Of a stretch of 64,000 bases of DNA, positions 53,753 through 63,737 are shown piece by piece (positions within the stretch are counted from its first letter, which is position 1; the number at the start of each line of letters is the position of its first letter). The stretch is from an uncultured Prevotellaceae bacterium. Lineage in GTDB: Bacteria; Bacteroidota; Bacteroidia; Bacteroidales; Bacteroidaceae. The notes under the pieces were generated by a model. It had not been told where the DNA came from. It saw only the letters and a program-made list of their open reading frames with translations, and searched no databases. Made by a program: the position numbers and the translations under genes. The DNA is taken from positions 1 through 64,000 of the forward strand of contig CACZVN010000003.1 of NCBI GenBank assembly GCA_902784615.1, written 5' to 3'.

Positions 53753-55240
53753 TTATAGTTTGATTTTCTTCTTCACAATCTTACTCTCGTTCTGCAAACG
53801 GTCGAGAGCCGTAACAACATACACCCATTTCTCCTTGCCATTCTGATATGGGAGTTTGACAAATGTTTGGTCGGTAATGGCAAAGATCTTTGAGGGATCT
53901 TCCGTATTGAGAGCTTCACCCTTGGCGAAACGATAGACCACATACTTCACTGCCTCGTCGTCCCAGCCCGTTGGCTTAGGTGCCGTCCAGAACAGTACAT
54001 AGTCCTGCCCTATCCACATAGGCTTTAATTTCCTGACCTTCTGAGGAGCCTTCCCGTCAATGAAGGGCATGGCAGGCTGTAAGGCCGGGTACTTCCAATA
54101 GACATTGCGCAGATTAGTGCCATAGTTGCCGATATTATCGACTGCGGCCTTGGCATACCACAGGACGGATCCCTGTACGTTAGACAACTGACGGTGGAGT
54201 GCCATCTTGGCGGATAACTGATGGGTATTAGGATTCTTGGGATCGGCATGCTTCACGGTCCGTTCCACATCCTCACCGATAATCAGTGGACGGGCCCCAG
54301 CATGTTGGCTCCACCATTTGATAAGCGTCTCATAGTCGGCGGCCTTGTTGCCAATCTCCCAATAAATCTGAGGCACACAGTAGTCGAGCCAACCATTATT
54401 CACCCAGAGCAAAATGTCAGCATAGAGGTCATCATAGTTTTGCAGGCCGTTGGTGTCACTACCTATCGGTGAACTCTTCTTATTGCGATAGATGCCAAAG
54501 GGCGAGATACCAACTTTCACCCAAGGTTTCGTCTGATGGACGGTCTTGTAGAACTGCTCGATAAAAAGATTCACATTATAGCGGCGCCAGTCCTGTTGGT
54601 TCTTGATACCGTTAGAGTGGTCATGGAACAGTTCGTCGTCGGGGATACTCTCTCCCTTTACGGGATAAGGATAGAAATAGTCGTCCATGTGGATGCCATC
54701 GACATCGTAGCGGCTGACAATATCCTTGGCCACCTCACAGATATAGTCGCGGTTCTCTGGAATGCCAGGATTCAGGATAAACAGCCCGTCATAGGCAAAA
54801 CAGTTCCTCGGCTTTCTGACAGCGATGTGGTTCTTGGCCAGTTGATTGGTAGCCTTCGTCTTAGCCCTGTAGGGGTTGATCCATGCATGAAGTTCCATGC
54901 CGCGCTTGTGGCATTCGGTAATCATCCACTGCAGGGGATCCCAGTATGGTGATGGTGCCACACCCTGTGTACCTGTGAGGAAACGGCTCCAGGGCTCTAT
55001 CTTACTCTCGTAAAGGGCATCACACTCTGGGCGTACCTGAAAGATAATCACGTTGACACCGTCTTTCTGCAGTTCATCAAGTTGGAAGGTCAGCGTCTGC
55101 TGCATCTTGGCTGTTCCCATACCCTGGAACTGGCCGTTGACACACTGTATCCAGGCACCACGCATCTCACGTTTCATCTGTGCCGAAGCGATAAAGGGTA
55201 AGAAAGTAAAAAGGTAAAAAGGTAAAAACCACTTTGCCAT
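53753..55240 (-). CDS. Glycoside-hydrolase-like GHL10 (DUF187/YngK) protein
   Basis: About 495 residues. A signal peptide is followed by the GHL10 TIM-barrel domain: MRGAWIQCVNG, VNVIIFQVRPECDALYESK, MELHAWINPYRAKT, YDVDGIHMDDYFYPYP and KVGISPFGIYRNK, then a C-terminal fibronectin-III-like domain. Such proteins are predicted to cleave cell-wall or host glycans. The hydrophobic core of the signal peptide (FLPFYLFTFLPF) is encoded by the GTAAAAAGG-type junction repeat at 55200-55228. Start ATG 55240 is preferred; upstream ATGs (55246, 55276) lie in further repeat-like sequence. Confidence 0.88.
   Translation of the reverse strand: MAKWFLPFYLFTFLPFIASAQMKREMRGAWIQCVNGQFQGMGTAKMQQTLTFQLDELQKDGVNVIIFQVRPECDALYESKIEPWSRFLTGTQGVAPSPYWDPLQWMITECHKRGMELHAWINPYRAKTKATNQLAKNHIAVRKPRNCFAYDGLFILNPGIPENRDYICEVAKDIVSRYDVDGIHMDDYFYPYPVKGESIPDDELFHDHSNGIKNQQDWRRYNVNLFIEQFYKTVHQTKPWVKVGISPFGIYRNKKSSPIGSDTNGLQNYDDLYADILLWVNNGWLDYCVPQIYWEIGNKAADYETLIKWWSQHAGARPLIIGEDVERTVKHADPKNPNTHQLSAKMALHRQLSNVQGSVLWYAKAAVDNIGNYGTNLRNVYWKYPALQPAMPFIDGKAPQKVRKLKPMWIGQDYVLFWTAPKPTGWDDEAVKYVVYRFAKGEALNTEDPSKIFAITDQTFVKLPYQNGKEKWVYVVTALDRLQNESKIVKKKIKL
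55200..55228. repeat. Junction-type repeat inside a signal-peptide coding region
   Basis: AAGTAAAAAGGTAAAAAGG-type tract, same family as the repeats in the rnf operon, but here read through as codons 5-14 of the GHL10 gene. Confidence 0.7.
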
Positions 55241-55296
55241 ACTCATAACCCCACTCTTCAATTCTTTATTCTTCATATTTTTACATTTTGTACCCT

Positions 55297-58047
55297 TTAA
55301 AACAAATTCAGTTTATTCTTTCTTGCCTCTCCTAACGACAGCAGTTCTTCCTGCTCTTGTTGGTAGGCTTCTCTCAAATGCTGGTATTTCTCCGACAACT
55401 CATGTTCCACTTGTTGCTCGTCGCTCATCAGTCTGGCGGCCACAAGGGCGTTCTGGGATGCGTCTTTCATCCAGACCACAGGACCGGAATAGACTGGGGC
55501 GATCTTCAGGGCCACATGCAGTTCACTGGTGGTCGCACCACCAATCATGATGGGTATATTCATACCCTCCTTCTGGAGTTCCTTAGCCACATTCACCATC
55601 TCTTCCAGACTGGGCGTAATCAGTCCGCTGAGTCCGATCATATCGACATGTTCTTCCTTGGCCTTGCGGACAATCTGTTCGGCAGGTACCATCACGCCCA
55701 TGTCGATAATCTCATAGTTATTGCAGGCCATCACCACACCAACGATGTTCTTTCCGATATCGTGGACATCGCCCTTTACCGTGGCTAATAGAACCTTGCC
55801 CGCACTACTGCTGCCTTCTTCCCGCTCTGCTTCGATATAAGGCTGGAGGATATTGACGGCCTGTTTCATGGTGCGCGCCGTCTTAACCACTTGTGGCAGG
55901 AACATCTTTCCTTCACCGAACAACTGCCCCACCTTATTCATACCAGCCATCAGAGGTCCTTCGATGATATTCACGGCATGAGGATATGCCTGAAGAGCTT
56001 CTTTTAAGTCTTCCTCCAGATAATCTCCAATACCTTTGACAAGTGCCATTGAAAGACGCTCCTCGACAGGGACTGAGATCCTCGCCTGACCAGTATCTTT
56101 TACATGAGTATGGTTCGCACCACCTGCCTGATCAGCATCGGCCTGTTCTAACAGCGCATTGGCAAGTTCTGTCAGGCGGTCTGCTGCGCCCTTCTTGCGA
56201 TTCAGGATAACATCCTCAATAATGTCGAGTTGATCTTGAGGGATATCTGCATAAGTAACTTTCGTCGAGGGATTTACAATACCGAAATCCATCCCCTTTT
56301 GAATCGCATGGTAAAGGAAGACGGCATGCATCGCCTCACGGATATAGTTATTGCCGCGGAACGAGAAACTCAAGTTACTCACACCACCACTGACATGTGC
56401 GCCAGGAAGATGCTCATGAATCCATCCTGTGGCTTTGATGAAGTCTGCAGCATAACTGTCGTGCTCCTCCATACCAGTGGCCACAGCCAACACGTTAGGG
56501 TCGAAGATGATATCCAACGGATTCATGCCCACTTGTTCCGTCAGCAGACGGTAGGCCCTTTCTGCAATCTCGATACGTCGTTCGTAACTGGTAGCCTGTC
56601 CCTGTTCATCGAAGCACATCACCACGACGGCAGCACCATAGCGCTTAACATCACGGGCATGTTCCAGGAACTTCTCTTCTCCTTCCTTTAATGAGATAGA
56701 ATTGACAATGCTCTTGCCCTGTACGCATTTCAGGCCAGCCTTGATCACTTCCCAGTCCGAAGAGTCGATCATCACAGGCACTCGGGCGATATCCGGTTCT
56801 GCGGCTATCATGTTGAGGAAGTTCACCATTTCCGCCTTGGCGTCGAGCAGACCGTCATCCATATTGATATCGATGACAAGGGCACCGTCGGTCACTTGTT
56901 TTCTGGCGATACCAATGGCCTCCTCATAGTTCTTTTCCTTGATCAGACGCAGGAACTTCCGTGAACCGGCCACATTACAACGTTCACCGACATTCACAAA
57001 CCTTACTTCTGGTGTCACTGCCAACAGTTCCAATCCAGAGAGCCACATATCCTTCGGTTTCTCTACAGGAATATGAGGTGCTTTGCCCTCTACCAATGGT
57101 ACATATTTGGCAATAAACGTCTCATCCGTACCACAGCAACCACCGATGATGTTCACGAGTCCTTCATCAACCAGTTCACCCACCTTGGGGGCCATCGTCT
57201 CTGCCGTCTCGTCATAGAGTCCCATTGAGTTGGGTAAGCCTGCATTGGGATAGGCACTAATATAATAAGGTGCATGCTGGGCCAGTTCACGAAGGAAGGG
57301 TTTCATCTGCGTAGCACCAAACGAGCAGTTCAGACCGACGGAGAAAATGGGATATGACTGGACACTGGCGAGAAAGGCCTCGAGCGTCTGTCCGCTCAGG
57401 GTACGTCCAGCCAGGTCACTCACCGTCACGGACAGCATGATAGGCAGTTCTTTTCCTTGCTCCTCCATGACCTGCATGGCGGCATCGATGGCCACCTTGG
57501 CATTCAGGGTATCGAAGATCGTCTCTATCAACAAGGTATCTACCCCACCCTCTATCAGAGCCTCTATCTGTTCCTTATAGGCACCAAACAGTTCGTCGTA
57601 TGTCAGTTCCCGTGCAGCAGGATTGCTGACATCGGGTGACATCGAACAGGTCTTATTCGTCGGTCCGATACTACCTGCGACAAATCGCGGTTTCTCAGGG
57701 GTGGAGAACTCGTCGGCCACCTTTCTGGCAATACGGGCTCCTGCAAGTCCGATCTCTCCAGCCGCATTTTCCAGATGATAGTCGGCCTGTGAGATACGTT
57801 GGCTACTGAACGTATTGGTAGCGATCATATCGGCACCTGCTTCCAAGTATTTCCGATGGATATCGGCAATGACGTCTGGACGAGTGATGGAAAGCAGGTC
57901 GTTATTGCCTTTCAGTTGCCCGGGAATATCCAGGAAACGGTCTCCCCTGAAGTCTTCTTCAGAAAGACCGTATGTCTGGATCTTTGTTCCCATCGCTCCG
58001 TCGAGAATGAGAATCCTTTCCCTGATGATATCGTTAAGTCTTTTCAA
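55297..58047 (-). CDS. metH: Cobalamin-dependent methionine synthase
   Basis: A 916-residue enzyme that methylates homocysteine from methyltetrahydrofolate via B12. Homocysteine domain (residues 1-325) with zinc Cys in GLNCSFG and [10 protein letters not shown]; pterin-binding domain (about 340-620, [17 protein letters not shown]); cap and B12 domains with [11 protein letters not shown] near 745 (the DxHxxG cobalt-ligand motif). It ends right after the B12 domain; the C-terminal AdoMet reactivation domain of the 1,227-residue E. coli enzyme is absent, so a separate activator is needed. No B12 riboswitch is evident upstream. Confidence 0.96.
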   Translation of the reverse strand: MKRLNDIIRERILILDGAMGTKIQTYGLSEEDFRGDRFLDIPGQLKGNNDLLSITRPDVIADIHRKYLEAGADMIATNTFSSQRISQADYHLENAAGEIGLAGARIARKVADEFSTPEKPRFVAGSIGPTNKTCSMSPDVSNPAARELTYDELFGAYKEQIEALIEGGVDTLLIETIFDTLNAKVAIDAAMQVMEEQGKELPIMLSVTVSDLAGRTLSGQTLEAFLASVQSYPIFSVGLNCSFGATQMKPFLRELAQHAPYYISAYPNAGLPNSMGLYDETAETMAPKVGELVDEGLVNIIGGCCGTDETFIAKYVPLVEGKAPHIPVEKPKDMWLSGLELLAVTPEVRFVNVGERCNVAGSRKFLRLIKEKNYEEAIGIARKQVTDGALVIDINMDDGLLDAKAEMVNFLNMIAAEPDIARVPVMIDSSDWEVIKAGLKCVQGKSIVNSISLKEGEEKFLEHARDVKRYGAAVVVMCFDEQGQATSYERRIEIAERAYRLLTEQVGMNPLDIIFDPNVLAVATGMEEHDSYAADFIKATGWIHEHLPGAHVSGGVSNLSFSFRGNNYIREAMHAVFLYHAIQKGMDFGIVNPSTKVTYADIPQDQLDIIEDVILNRKKGAADRLTELANALLEQADADQAGGANHTHVKDTGQARISVPVEERLSMALVKGIGDYLEEDLKEALQAYPHAVNIIEGPLMAGMNKVGQLFGEGKMFLPQVVKTARTMKQAVNILQPYIEAEREEGSSSAGKVLLATVKGDVHDIGKNIVGVVMACNNYEIIDMGVMVPAEQIVRKAKEEHVDMIGLSGLITPSLEEMVNVAKELQKEGMNIPIMIGGATTSELHVALKIAPVYSGPVVWMKDASQNALVAARLMSDEQQVEHELSEKYQHLREAYQQEQEELLSLGEARKNKLNLF

Positions 58048-58070
58048 TGTTCAATCTTCAATGTTCAATA
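58046..58070. repeat. Periodic junction repeat between smpB and metH
   Basis: Repeats of CAATGTTCAATCTTCAATG type, 7-8 base period, between the smpB stop and metH start. Confidence 0.55.
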
Positions 58071-58544
58071 GTGCTTCATCACCCTATCCATCTCACGTCT
58101 GTCTTCTTTTTCTTTCAGCGTCTGACGCTTGTCAAACTCCTTCTTACCTTTACAGAGGGCAATGTCCATCTTGGCCCGTCCCTTGTCGTCGATGAAGACC
58201 AGCAACGGCACGATGGTATAACCCGTCTGTTTCGTGGCACTGGCCAGACTGCGGATCTCCTTCTTGGTCAGCAGGAGTTTCCTGTCACGTTTCATCTCAT
58301 GGTTATTATAAGAGCCATAGAAATACGGACTGACACTCATGCCCTTCACCCACAGTTCACCGTTGATGATGGTGCAATAAGTATCCACCAGACTGGCCTT
58401 ACCCAGACGGATGCTCTTGATCTCCGTACCCGTCAGGACGATACCCGCCGTGTAGGTCTCTATGAAGAAGTACTCAAACGAGGCCTTCTTGTTTTTGATC
58501 TGTATAGGACTTTTCTTCCTGAGTTGTTCTTGTTCCTTGTTCAT
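58065..58544 (-). CDS. smpB: SsrA-binding protein
   Basis: A 159-residue partner of tmRNA in ribosome rescue. Features: [52 protein letters not shown], the [11 protein letters not shown] motif, and the basic tail [18 protein letters not shown] that folds in the mRNA channel. Full length. No tmRNA gene is seen in the window. Confidence 0.96.
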   Translation of the reverse strand: MNKEQEQLRKKSPIQIKNKKASFEYFFIETYTAGIVLTGTEIKSIRLGKASLVDTYCTIINGELWVKGMSVSPYFYGSYNNHEMKRDRKLLLTKKEIRSLASATKQTGYTIVPLLVFIDDKGRAKMDIALCKGKKEFDKRQTLKEKEDRREMDRVMKHY

Positions 58545-58546
58545 CT

Positions 58547-59053
58547 TTACTCTTCAATCGTCGCAAAACGTTCCAGATGATCATCGACATAGTGCGCTAT
58601 ATCTTCTGTCCATTCCTCCTCGTACTCCACAAACTGATCATCCAGATCGTCGAAGTCTGGGAATTGTTCAAACAGTGCCATGAACTCTTCGTCGGTACAG
58701 TCCTTTTCGATCTTCTCCCTGTGCTTAAGCCATAGCGTATGGGCCTCATAGATCAGTTTCGAGAGTTCCCGCATCTCCCAGAGTCGGAGCACCTTCGCCA
58801 CAGGATTCTTGAAAATAAAAGGACCGTAGCCGTTATGGATCAGTTGTACGAAGCCGCCATCCATCACTTCCTGATGCAGGGTATCCCAAGCCAACAGTGT
58901 CAACTGGTCTGCATTCAACTCAGCCATGGTCTCTGTCGTCAGTTCACCACCAATGGCATCATACATGCCTTTGACAAACACCTGAAGGAAGGCATCCATA
59001 CCTTCCATCGCAGCCTTTTGCAGATCCGCATCTTTGACGATGACTTCTTTCAT
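58547..59053 (-). CDS. DMP19-like (DUF4375) protein
   Basis: A 168-residue cytoplasmic acidic protein. The sequence around [20 protein letters not shown] and NGYGPFIF fits the DMP19/DUF4375 family, some members of which mimic DNA charge; here the C-terminal 50 residues are very acidic ([18 protein letters not shown]). Two nt separate it from smpB. Cellular role unknown. Confidence 0.75.
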   Translation of the reverse strand: MKEVIVKDADLQKAAMEGMDAFLQVFVKGMYDAIGGELTTETMAELNADQLTLLAWDTLHQEVMDGGFVQLIHNGYGPFIFKNPVAKVLRLWEMRELSKLIYEAHTLWLKHREKIEKDCTDEEFMALFEQFPDFDDLDDQFVEYEEEWTEDIAHYVDDHLERFATIEE

Positions 59054-59067
59054 ATCTCTTTTCTACA

Positions 59068-59871
59068 TTATGTCAGTTCATACACCTCCGACGGCATCTG
59101 ACGGCGCAGCACCTCCAGTTTCATATCCTTACCAGGAATAATGCCGTAACTTCTGAGGATGGTCTCAACCGTCTTCCTGGCCAACTCGGGGTGGTTATTC
59201 TCCTCACTGAGATGACAGAGCCATACATGACGGAGCCCCTCCGTCATATTCTCAGCCAAGGCCTTCCCGCATTCTCCATTCGACAGATGTCCGCTTCCAC
59301 TAAGAATCCTTTTTTTCAGATATTCAGGATATGGACCGCTCTTGAGCATCTCCACGTCATGATTGGCCTCGATCACCAGATAGTTGGCACGTCCGATCCG
59401 CTCTTTGATATCGTCCGTGATTGCTCCTACATCCGTGATGATCACAAAGGTGATGCCCTCTGCCTGTATCTCAAAGCCTACGTTCTCACTGGCATCATGA
59501 GGAACGGGAAAGGCCACGACAGTGAAATCTCCTAACGTGATGGGCTTGTTCACTTCCAGCATCATCTTCATCTCGTCGGCCACCTTCCGCTGGATGCAAT
59601 AGTTATGGTCGATGCCCTGATGCACCAACGGTGTCGCATAGACGGGAACCTTATACTCATAACTGAAGGAACCTACCGATTTGATGTGGTCGGCATGGTC
59701 GTGCGTAATCAACAGACGACGCACGGAACTCAACTGAATGCCGTAGTCTCTGCAGTGTTTCTTGAGTGCACGTATTCCTACACCAATATCTATCATGAGT
59801 CCGTCCGTGGCAGTACCGAGATAGTAACAATTACCGCTGCTACCACTTCCGAACGATATAAACTTCAACAT
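59068..59871 (-). CDS. MBL-fold metallohydrolase, YycJ/WalJ-like
   Basis: A 267-residue metallo-beta-lactamase-fold nuclease-like protein. Metal-binding HxHxDH is at TITHDHADHIKS-like sequence LLITHDHADHIKSVG (near residue 58), further ligands in VPHDASENVGF and a histidine in VWLCHLSEENNHPE. YycJ-type proteins act as 5'-3' exonucleases linked to DNA repair. Own promoter at 59891-59898. Confidence 0.88.
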   Translation of the reverse strand: MLKFISFGSGSSGNCYYLGTATDGLMIDIGVGIRALKKHCRDYGIQLSSVRRLLITHDHADHIKSVGSFSYEYKVPVYATPLVHQGIDHNYCIQRKVADEMKMMLEVNKPITLGDFTVVAFPVPHDASENVGFEIQAEGITFVIITDVGAITDDIKERIGRANYLVIEANHDVEMLKSGPYPEYLKKRILSGSGHLSNGECGKALAENMTEGLRHVWLCHLSEENNHPELARKTVETILRSYGIIPGKDMKLEVLRRQMPSEVYELT

Positions 59872-59890
59872 GACCTTTTCAATTTTCGTG

Positions 59891-59898
59891 CAAAGGTA
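59891..59898 (-). promoter_or_regulatory. -7 box of the MBL-fold gene
   Basis: Minus-strand TACCTTTG, about 19 bases before the ATG. Confidence 0.6.
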
Positions 59899-59910
59899 CG
59901 AAATAATTTA

Positions 59911-59939
59911 AAGGTAAAAAAGTAAAAAAGTAAAAAAGT
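59911..59939. repeat. Periodic repeat (GTAAAAAAGTAAA type) upstream of the MBL-fold gene
   Basis: AAGGTAAAAAAGTAAAAAAGT-type tract between the TamA-like gene and the MBL-fold gene, at the expected -33 region. Same family as the rnf-operon tracts. Confidence 0.7.
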
Positions 59940-59966
59940 CAGTCTTTTCTGCTAATTTTAACCCTT

Positions 59967-62183
59967 TTAGAATGGCATACCCACAGCGAAGTGGAAGGCC
60001 AGATCCCTGCTCAGGTCAGGATGAATCAGCGGATAGTGAGCCTCTTCTTCCGTCAGATAGGCTGGGTTTATGGCTTTCATACCCAAGTCGAAGCGCAGGA
60101 TGAAATAGTCGAAATTCAGACGAAGTCCTAATCCATAACTGCAGGCCAGGTCCTTGACAATACCTGCCAGTGTGAACTGCCCACCTGGCTGTGCCTCATA
60201 ATTACGGAGCGTCCAGATATTGCCGGCATCGGCAAACAGGGCACCGTCGAATTTCCAGAACAGGTGTGTACGATACTCCAGATTGATATCCAACTTCAAG
60301 TCACCCGTCTGGGTGATGAAGTTGATCCTGCCGTCTTTGTCCTTGTATCTTCCTGGTCCCAGACTTCTTACGCTCCATCCTCTCACGCTGTTGGCACCGC
60401 CAGAGAAATATCGCTTTTCAAAAGGCAAAACCTTACTATTACCGTATGGATAGGCGATACCCAAACCAAAATGGAAGACCAACTGGTCGCGCATGCCATT
60501 GCTCAGCAGGTTACGAGTGAAGTCGAAGTCTGCCTTCACATACTGCGCATAGGCAATGCCGAGAATCTTATATTGCCCCATATCATTCTGTGAACCTCCA
60601 AAAATATTAGAGCAAAGGTTCAACAGATTGCCGGAGGTTTCCAGATTGGTCTTGACAGCCATCCGTCCATTATTATAGGTATAGCCAATTCCCGTCTTCA
60701 TAATAAACAGATCCTCGTAGTTGTAGCGCAGGATAACGTTGGAATTCGATGTATTTTCCAGATACTCCTTCCGGAACGTCTCGCTAATCCAAGGCATGAA
60801 GACATAGTTGAGGTCTATCAGATCAAGACGATAGCTGTCATGGTGATTTTGAGGTTTCCATATGTAATGCCAACTGGCTGAGAGTACCCTTCTGATGAAT
60901 TCCGGACGGGTCTGTGAGTCAAACAGGAGCGACAATTCACTGGTTGCATTGCTGCGTCGCCTGACTTCCGAACTAAGGAATGGTGCGATAAAGCGAGGGA
61001 ACAGCAGACTGGTCTCGATGCTGTATTCGATGAAGTCATTGTTCTTATACCCTTCGAGTCCTCGTATGGCCTCGTAGGCACCACGCAGTTTCATGCTGAA
61101 GGTCTCTGACCCTTTGAACAGGTTGCGGTTCTGATAAGTCAGCGATGCAGCGGCACCAAAGTCGCCTGCTGTATTCGTCCCCTCGGGCTGGAAACTGATG
61201 GTCGAAGGCTTGTTCGTCTGGATCATGATTCTGGTGTCCAGAAGTGTCGTATCAGCCACAGGCTCGAAACTGATATTCGTGTATTTCACGGCACCCAGCC
61301 TGCCGAAATGATTATAGGTATTCTGCAGATCACTCACAGAATAGGGTTCTCCTTCTTTGATGAAGGTATTCTCCTTCAGCACCTTCTCACGAAGATGGAT
61401 TACCGAGTCTGTCGGAGAACCACTTTCATACAGGATGTTGCGGATCCAATAACGGCTATGCAACGTGTCGTTAGCCTCTTCATTGTTCCGATAGGGATGC
61501 AGGATCATCGCAAGTTTCACTTGATGCGACGCTTCGTCCTTCTTGGCCCGATAGTTGATGAACTCTTTATGGAAACGGAAATAACCTTGGTTCTGCAGGA
61601 ACTGGGTAATCTGCGAACGCTCCTCGTTCAGGGCATCCGTATTAAACTGCATACCGTCGTGAAGCACGTTCTTATAGTCTTTCAGCAGGTTTGCAATGAC
61701 GGAGTCGCGAATGTCTATATCCAGTCCATGGACGTGATAGGCTGTTCCGGGATGCAGCACATATATGGCATCCAACTTGCGTTTTTTGATGTCAACATAC
61801 AGTTCCACCTCTGCATCCAGGTAGTCCTTGTTCTGCAAGGCCAACTGTAAGTCTTTACAGGTTTGCTGGGCCATCAGTGTATCGTATGTCACAGGGGCCT
61901 CGCCTAACTGCCGCAACGTACGGTTTACCCATGAACTGTCCTTACCAGCCAGTGCGTAGATGCCCAGGGGTACCTTCATCGTGGAAAGCCAGCGGGAGTT
62001 CGTCTTCTGGCGCACGTAGGTCTTCATCTGGGTGGGGTTGATGTCCTTATACTTCCCGTCTGTCACCACTTTCACTTTACTCAGCATATACGTGTCATCC
62101 GGCAGATCACGTGTCGCTGAGCAGGCGCATAACAACCATACACCTACCAGTAGAATTAAAGGGTTTCTATATCGGGAATTCAT
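59967..62183 (-). CDS. BamA/TamA-family outer membrane lipoprotein (TamL-like)
   Basis: About 738 residues. Unusually for a barrel, the N-terminus is a lipoprotein signal (LLVGVWLLCACSATRDLPDD, Cys near 21). POTRA-like repeats occupy roughly residues 30-330, followed by a 16-strand Omp85 barrel with the lid-lock signature RYFSGGANSVRGWSVRSLGP and the terminal aromatic strand LAFHFAVGMPF. TamA-like proteins insert outer membrane proteins; the lipidated form is characteristic of Bacteroidota. ATG 62183 is the start because the longer frame begins in the promoter -7 box (62205-62212). Its TamB partner is not in the window. Confidence 0.9.
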   Translation of the reverse strand: MNSRYRNPLILLVGVWLLCACSATRDLPDDTYMLSKVKVVTDGKYKDINPTQMKTYVRQKTNSRWLSTMKVPLGIYALAGKDSSWVNRTLRQLGEAPVTYDTLMAQQTCKDLQLALQNKDYLDAEVELYVDIKKRKLDAIYVLHPGTAYHVHGLDIDIRDSVIANLLKDYKNVLHDGMQFNTDALNEERSQITQFLQNQGYFRFHKEFINYRAKKDEASHQVKLAMILHPYRNNEEANDTLHSRYWIRNILYESGSPTDSVIHLREKVLKENTFIKEGEPYSVSDLQNTYNHFGRLGAVKYTNISFEPVADTTLLDTRIMIQTNKPSTISFQPEGTNTAGDFGAAASLTYQNRNLFKGSETFSMKLRGAYEAIRGLEGYKNNDFIEYSIETSLLFPRFIAPFLSSEVRRRSNATSELSLLFDSQTRPEFIRRVLSASWHYIWKPQNHHDSYRLDLIDLNYVFMPWISETFRKEYLENTSNSNVILRYNYEDLFIMKTGIGYTYNNGRMAVKTNLETSGNLLNLCSNIFGGSQNDMGQYKILGIAYAQYVKADFDFTRNLLSNGMRDQLVFHFGLGIAYPYGNSKVLPFEKRYFSGGANSVRGWSVRSLGPGRYKDKDGRINFITQTGDLKLDINLEYRTHLFWKFDGALFADAGNIWTLRNYEAQPGGQFTLAGIVKDLACSYGLGLRLNFDYFILRFDLGMKAINPAYLTEEEAHYPLIHPDLSRDLAFHFAVGMPF

Positions 62184-62204
62184 TGCCTTCTCAGTTTCAA
62201 TCTG

Positions 62205-62212
62205 CAAAAATA
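62205..62212 (-). promoter_or_regulatory. -7 box of the TamA-like gene
   Basis: Minus-strand TATTTTTG, 21 bases upstream of ATG 62183. Rules out the TTG start at 62207. Confidence 0.6.
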
Positions 62213-62220
62213 CAAAGATT

Positions 62221-62250
62221 TCTTAATTCTTCATTCTTTATTCTTGATTT
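62221..62250. repeat. Periodic repeat (ATTCTTCATTCTTT type)
   Basis: TTAATTCTTCATTCTTTATTC-type tract in the divergent promoter region; the same kind occurs at 37073-37092 and 55256-55276. Confidence 0.55.
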
Positions 62251-62255
62251 CTTTG

Positions 62256-62263
62256 TATCTTTG
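62256..62263 (+). promoter_or_regulatory. -7 box of the TrmH-family gene
   Basis: TATCTTTG, 26 bases before the ATG at 62290. Confidence 0.6.
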
Positions 62264-62289
62264 TAGCGGAATTAACGACTTTTTGGAAA

Positions 62290-63042
62290 ATGATCAGCAA
62301 AAACCAGTTCAAATACATCCGCCAGTTGGAGCAGAAGAAATACCGTCGTCGCGAAGGACTCTTCGTGGCCGAAGGTACGAAAGTGGTAGGCGACCTCATG
62401 CAACGCTATCAGCCAAAGGCCATTTATGCTACTCATGAATACCTCCGAGCATTTCCTCTCCTCTCGAAAGAGGGGTTAGAGGTGGTTGAGGTTACTCCTG
62501 ATGAACTCCAGCGTCTCAGTTTCCAACAGCATCCCCAACAGGTGCTCGCCCTCTTCCCTATCCCAGAAGGGCCATTATCCGACATTGATCAGGGCGTGTT
62601 ATCACTAGCACTCGACGGCGTACAAGATCCGGGCAACCTCGGCACCATCATCCGCATAGCCGACTGGTTTGGCATTGAGACCATCTATTGCAGTGAGGAC
62701 ACTGTCGATGCCTGGAATCCGAAGGTCATTCAGGCCACGATGGGCAGTATTGCTCGCGTGAACATTATATATTTAGATCTCCCAGAGATGCTCAACGCCC
62801 TACCCTCTGACTTTCCTGTCTATGGAACCCTCCTTGATGGTGACGACATTTATCAACAGTCATTATCAAAGAATGGCTTGATCATCATGGGCAACGAGGG
62901 CAATGGAATCTCTGAAACCGTCCGTTCTCGCATCACCAACCGACTGCTCATCCCTTCCTTCCGTCAGGGTGATACAGCCGAAAGCCTGAATGTCGCCATC
63001 GCCACAGCCATCACCTGCTCCGAATTCCGTCGCAGAGGCTAA
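62290..63042 (+). CDS. TrmH/SpoU-family RNA 2'-O-methyltransferase
   Basis: A 250-residue SPOUT enzyme. N-terminal substrate-binding domain (SKNQFKYIRQLEQKKYRRRE, RREGLFVAEGTKVV), then the trefoil-knot domain with motif 1 DGVQDPGNLGTIIRIADWFG, motif 2 GLIIMGNEGNGIS and motif 3 IPSFRQGDTAESLNVAIATA. It is RlmB/TsnR-like; the exact rRNA or tRNA target is not visible. Monocistronic. Confidence 0.93.
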   Translation: MISKNQFKYIRQLEQKKYRRREGLFVAEGTKVVGDLMQRYQPKAIYATHEYLRAFPLLSKEGLEVVEVTPDELQRLSFQQHPQQVLALFPIPEGPLSDIDQGVLSLALDGVQDPGNLGTIIRIADWFGIETIYCSEDTVDAWNPKVIQATMGSIARVNIIYLDLPEMLNALPSDFPVYGTLLDGDDIYQQSLSKNGLIIMGNEGNGISETVRSRITNRLLIPSFRQGDTAESLNVAIATAITCSEFRRRG

Positions 63043-63069
63043 TTTTCTCAAATAATTATGCTTTTAGTC

Positions 63070-63098
63070 TTTGGTTTTGTGTTTTTTTAGTACCTTTG
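63070..63098 (+). promoter_or_regulatory. Promoter of the 63129 lipoprotein gene
   Basis: TTTG (63070-63073), 17 bases, TACCTTTG (63091-63098), 30 bases before the ATG. Confidence 0.65.
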
Positions 63099-63128
63099 CA
63101 GCGGAATTTCAACCATAACCATTGAAAA

Positions 63129-63737
63129 ATGAGAATTACTAGACGTCATCATATAACAATTGGGCTACTCGCCCTCCCCCTCTTCATGACAGGTTGTCAT
63201 ACTAATAATGGGGACACGGAAAACGCAAACGACGTTGTTATGACTGACACGACGAAGACGGTCGTGAAGGTTGACCCTGAGGTACAGATGGCACTGGAAC
63301 GTGGTATCGTACTGGATTGTGTGAAAAACATATTCAGGGTGGTTTCCGACGACCAGAGGACAATGAGCGGCTTTGTGATGAGCGGACTATGTGACAAGGC
63401 CTTTTGCTCTAAGTCATGGAACAAACTGATGATGGCTGTAAAAAACAAGGAATATCAGACCAACACCCTGTTCTATGAAGTGGATTACTGGACGATGACG
63501 CGCGACCCACAAATGGTGACGTTTGAAGAGTTCGAGGTGACAAACTTGGTAATAGATGAGAATAAGAAGTCTGCATCTGTATCATTCACCGTCTATGAGC
63601 CTACTGCCTACGTTCCTGCCCGTGTTGATCTGGTATATGAAGACGGACGTTGGGTCATCGACAATTTCTATGACCTGCGCTACATGCTGAACCTCCGCCA
63701 CAGCATGTGGAACTATCTGCATAGCGACATCATCTAA
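63129..63737 (+). CDS. Lipoprotein of unknown function
   Basis: A 202-residue protein with a basic N-terminus (MRITRRHHIT), hydrophobic stretch and lipobox FMTGC (Cys near 23). The mature part ends with a domain (SVSFTVYEPTAYVPARVDLV, EDGRWVIDNFYDL) resembling DUF3828/NTF2-like folds that bind small ligands. Function unknown. Its TAA directly abuts the stop codon of the convergent gene. Confidence 0.8.
   Translation: MRITRRHHITIGLLALPLFMTGCHTNNGDTENANDVVMTDTTKTVVKVDPEVQMALERGIVLDCVKNIFRVVSDDQRTMSGFVMSGLCDKAFCSKSWNKLMMAVKNKEYQTNTLFYEVDYWTMTRDPQMVTFEEFEVTNLVIDENKKSASVSFTVYEPTAYVPARVDLVYEDGRWVIDNFYDLRYMLNLRHSMWNYLHSDII

Noticed and set aside
55297..58200. B12 riboswitch upstream of metH
   Set aside because: The metH 5' region is only 17 bases from smpB and made of short repeats; no B12-box sequence was seen.
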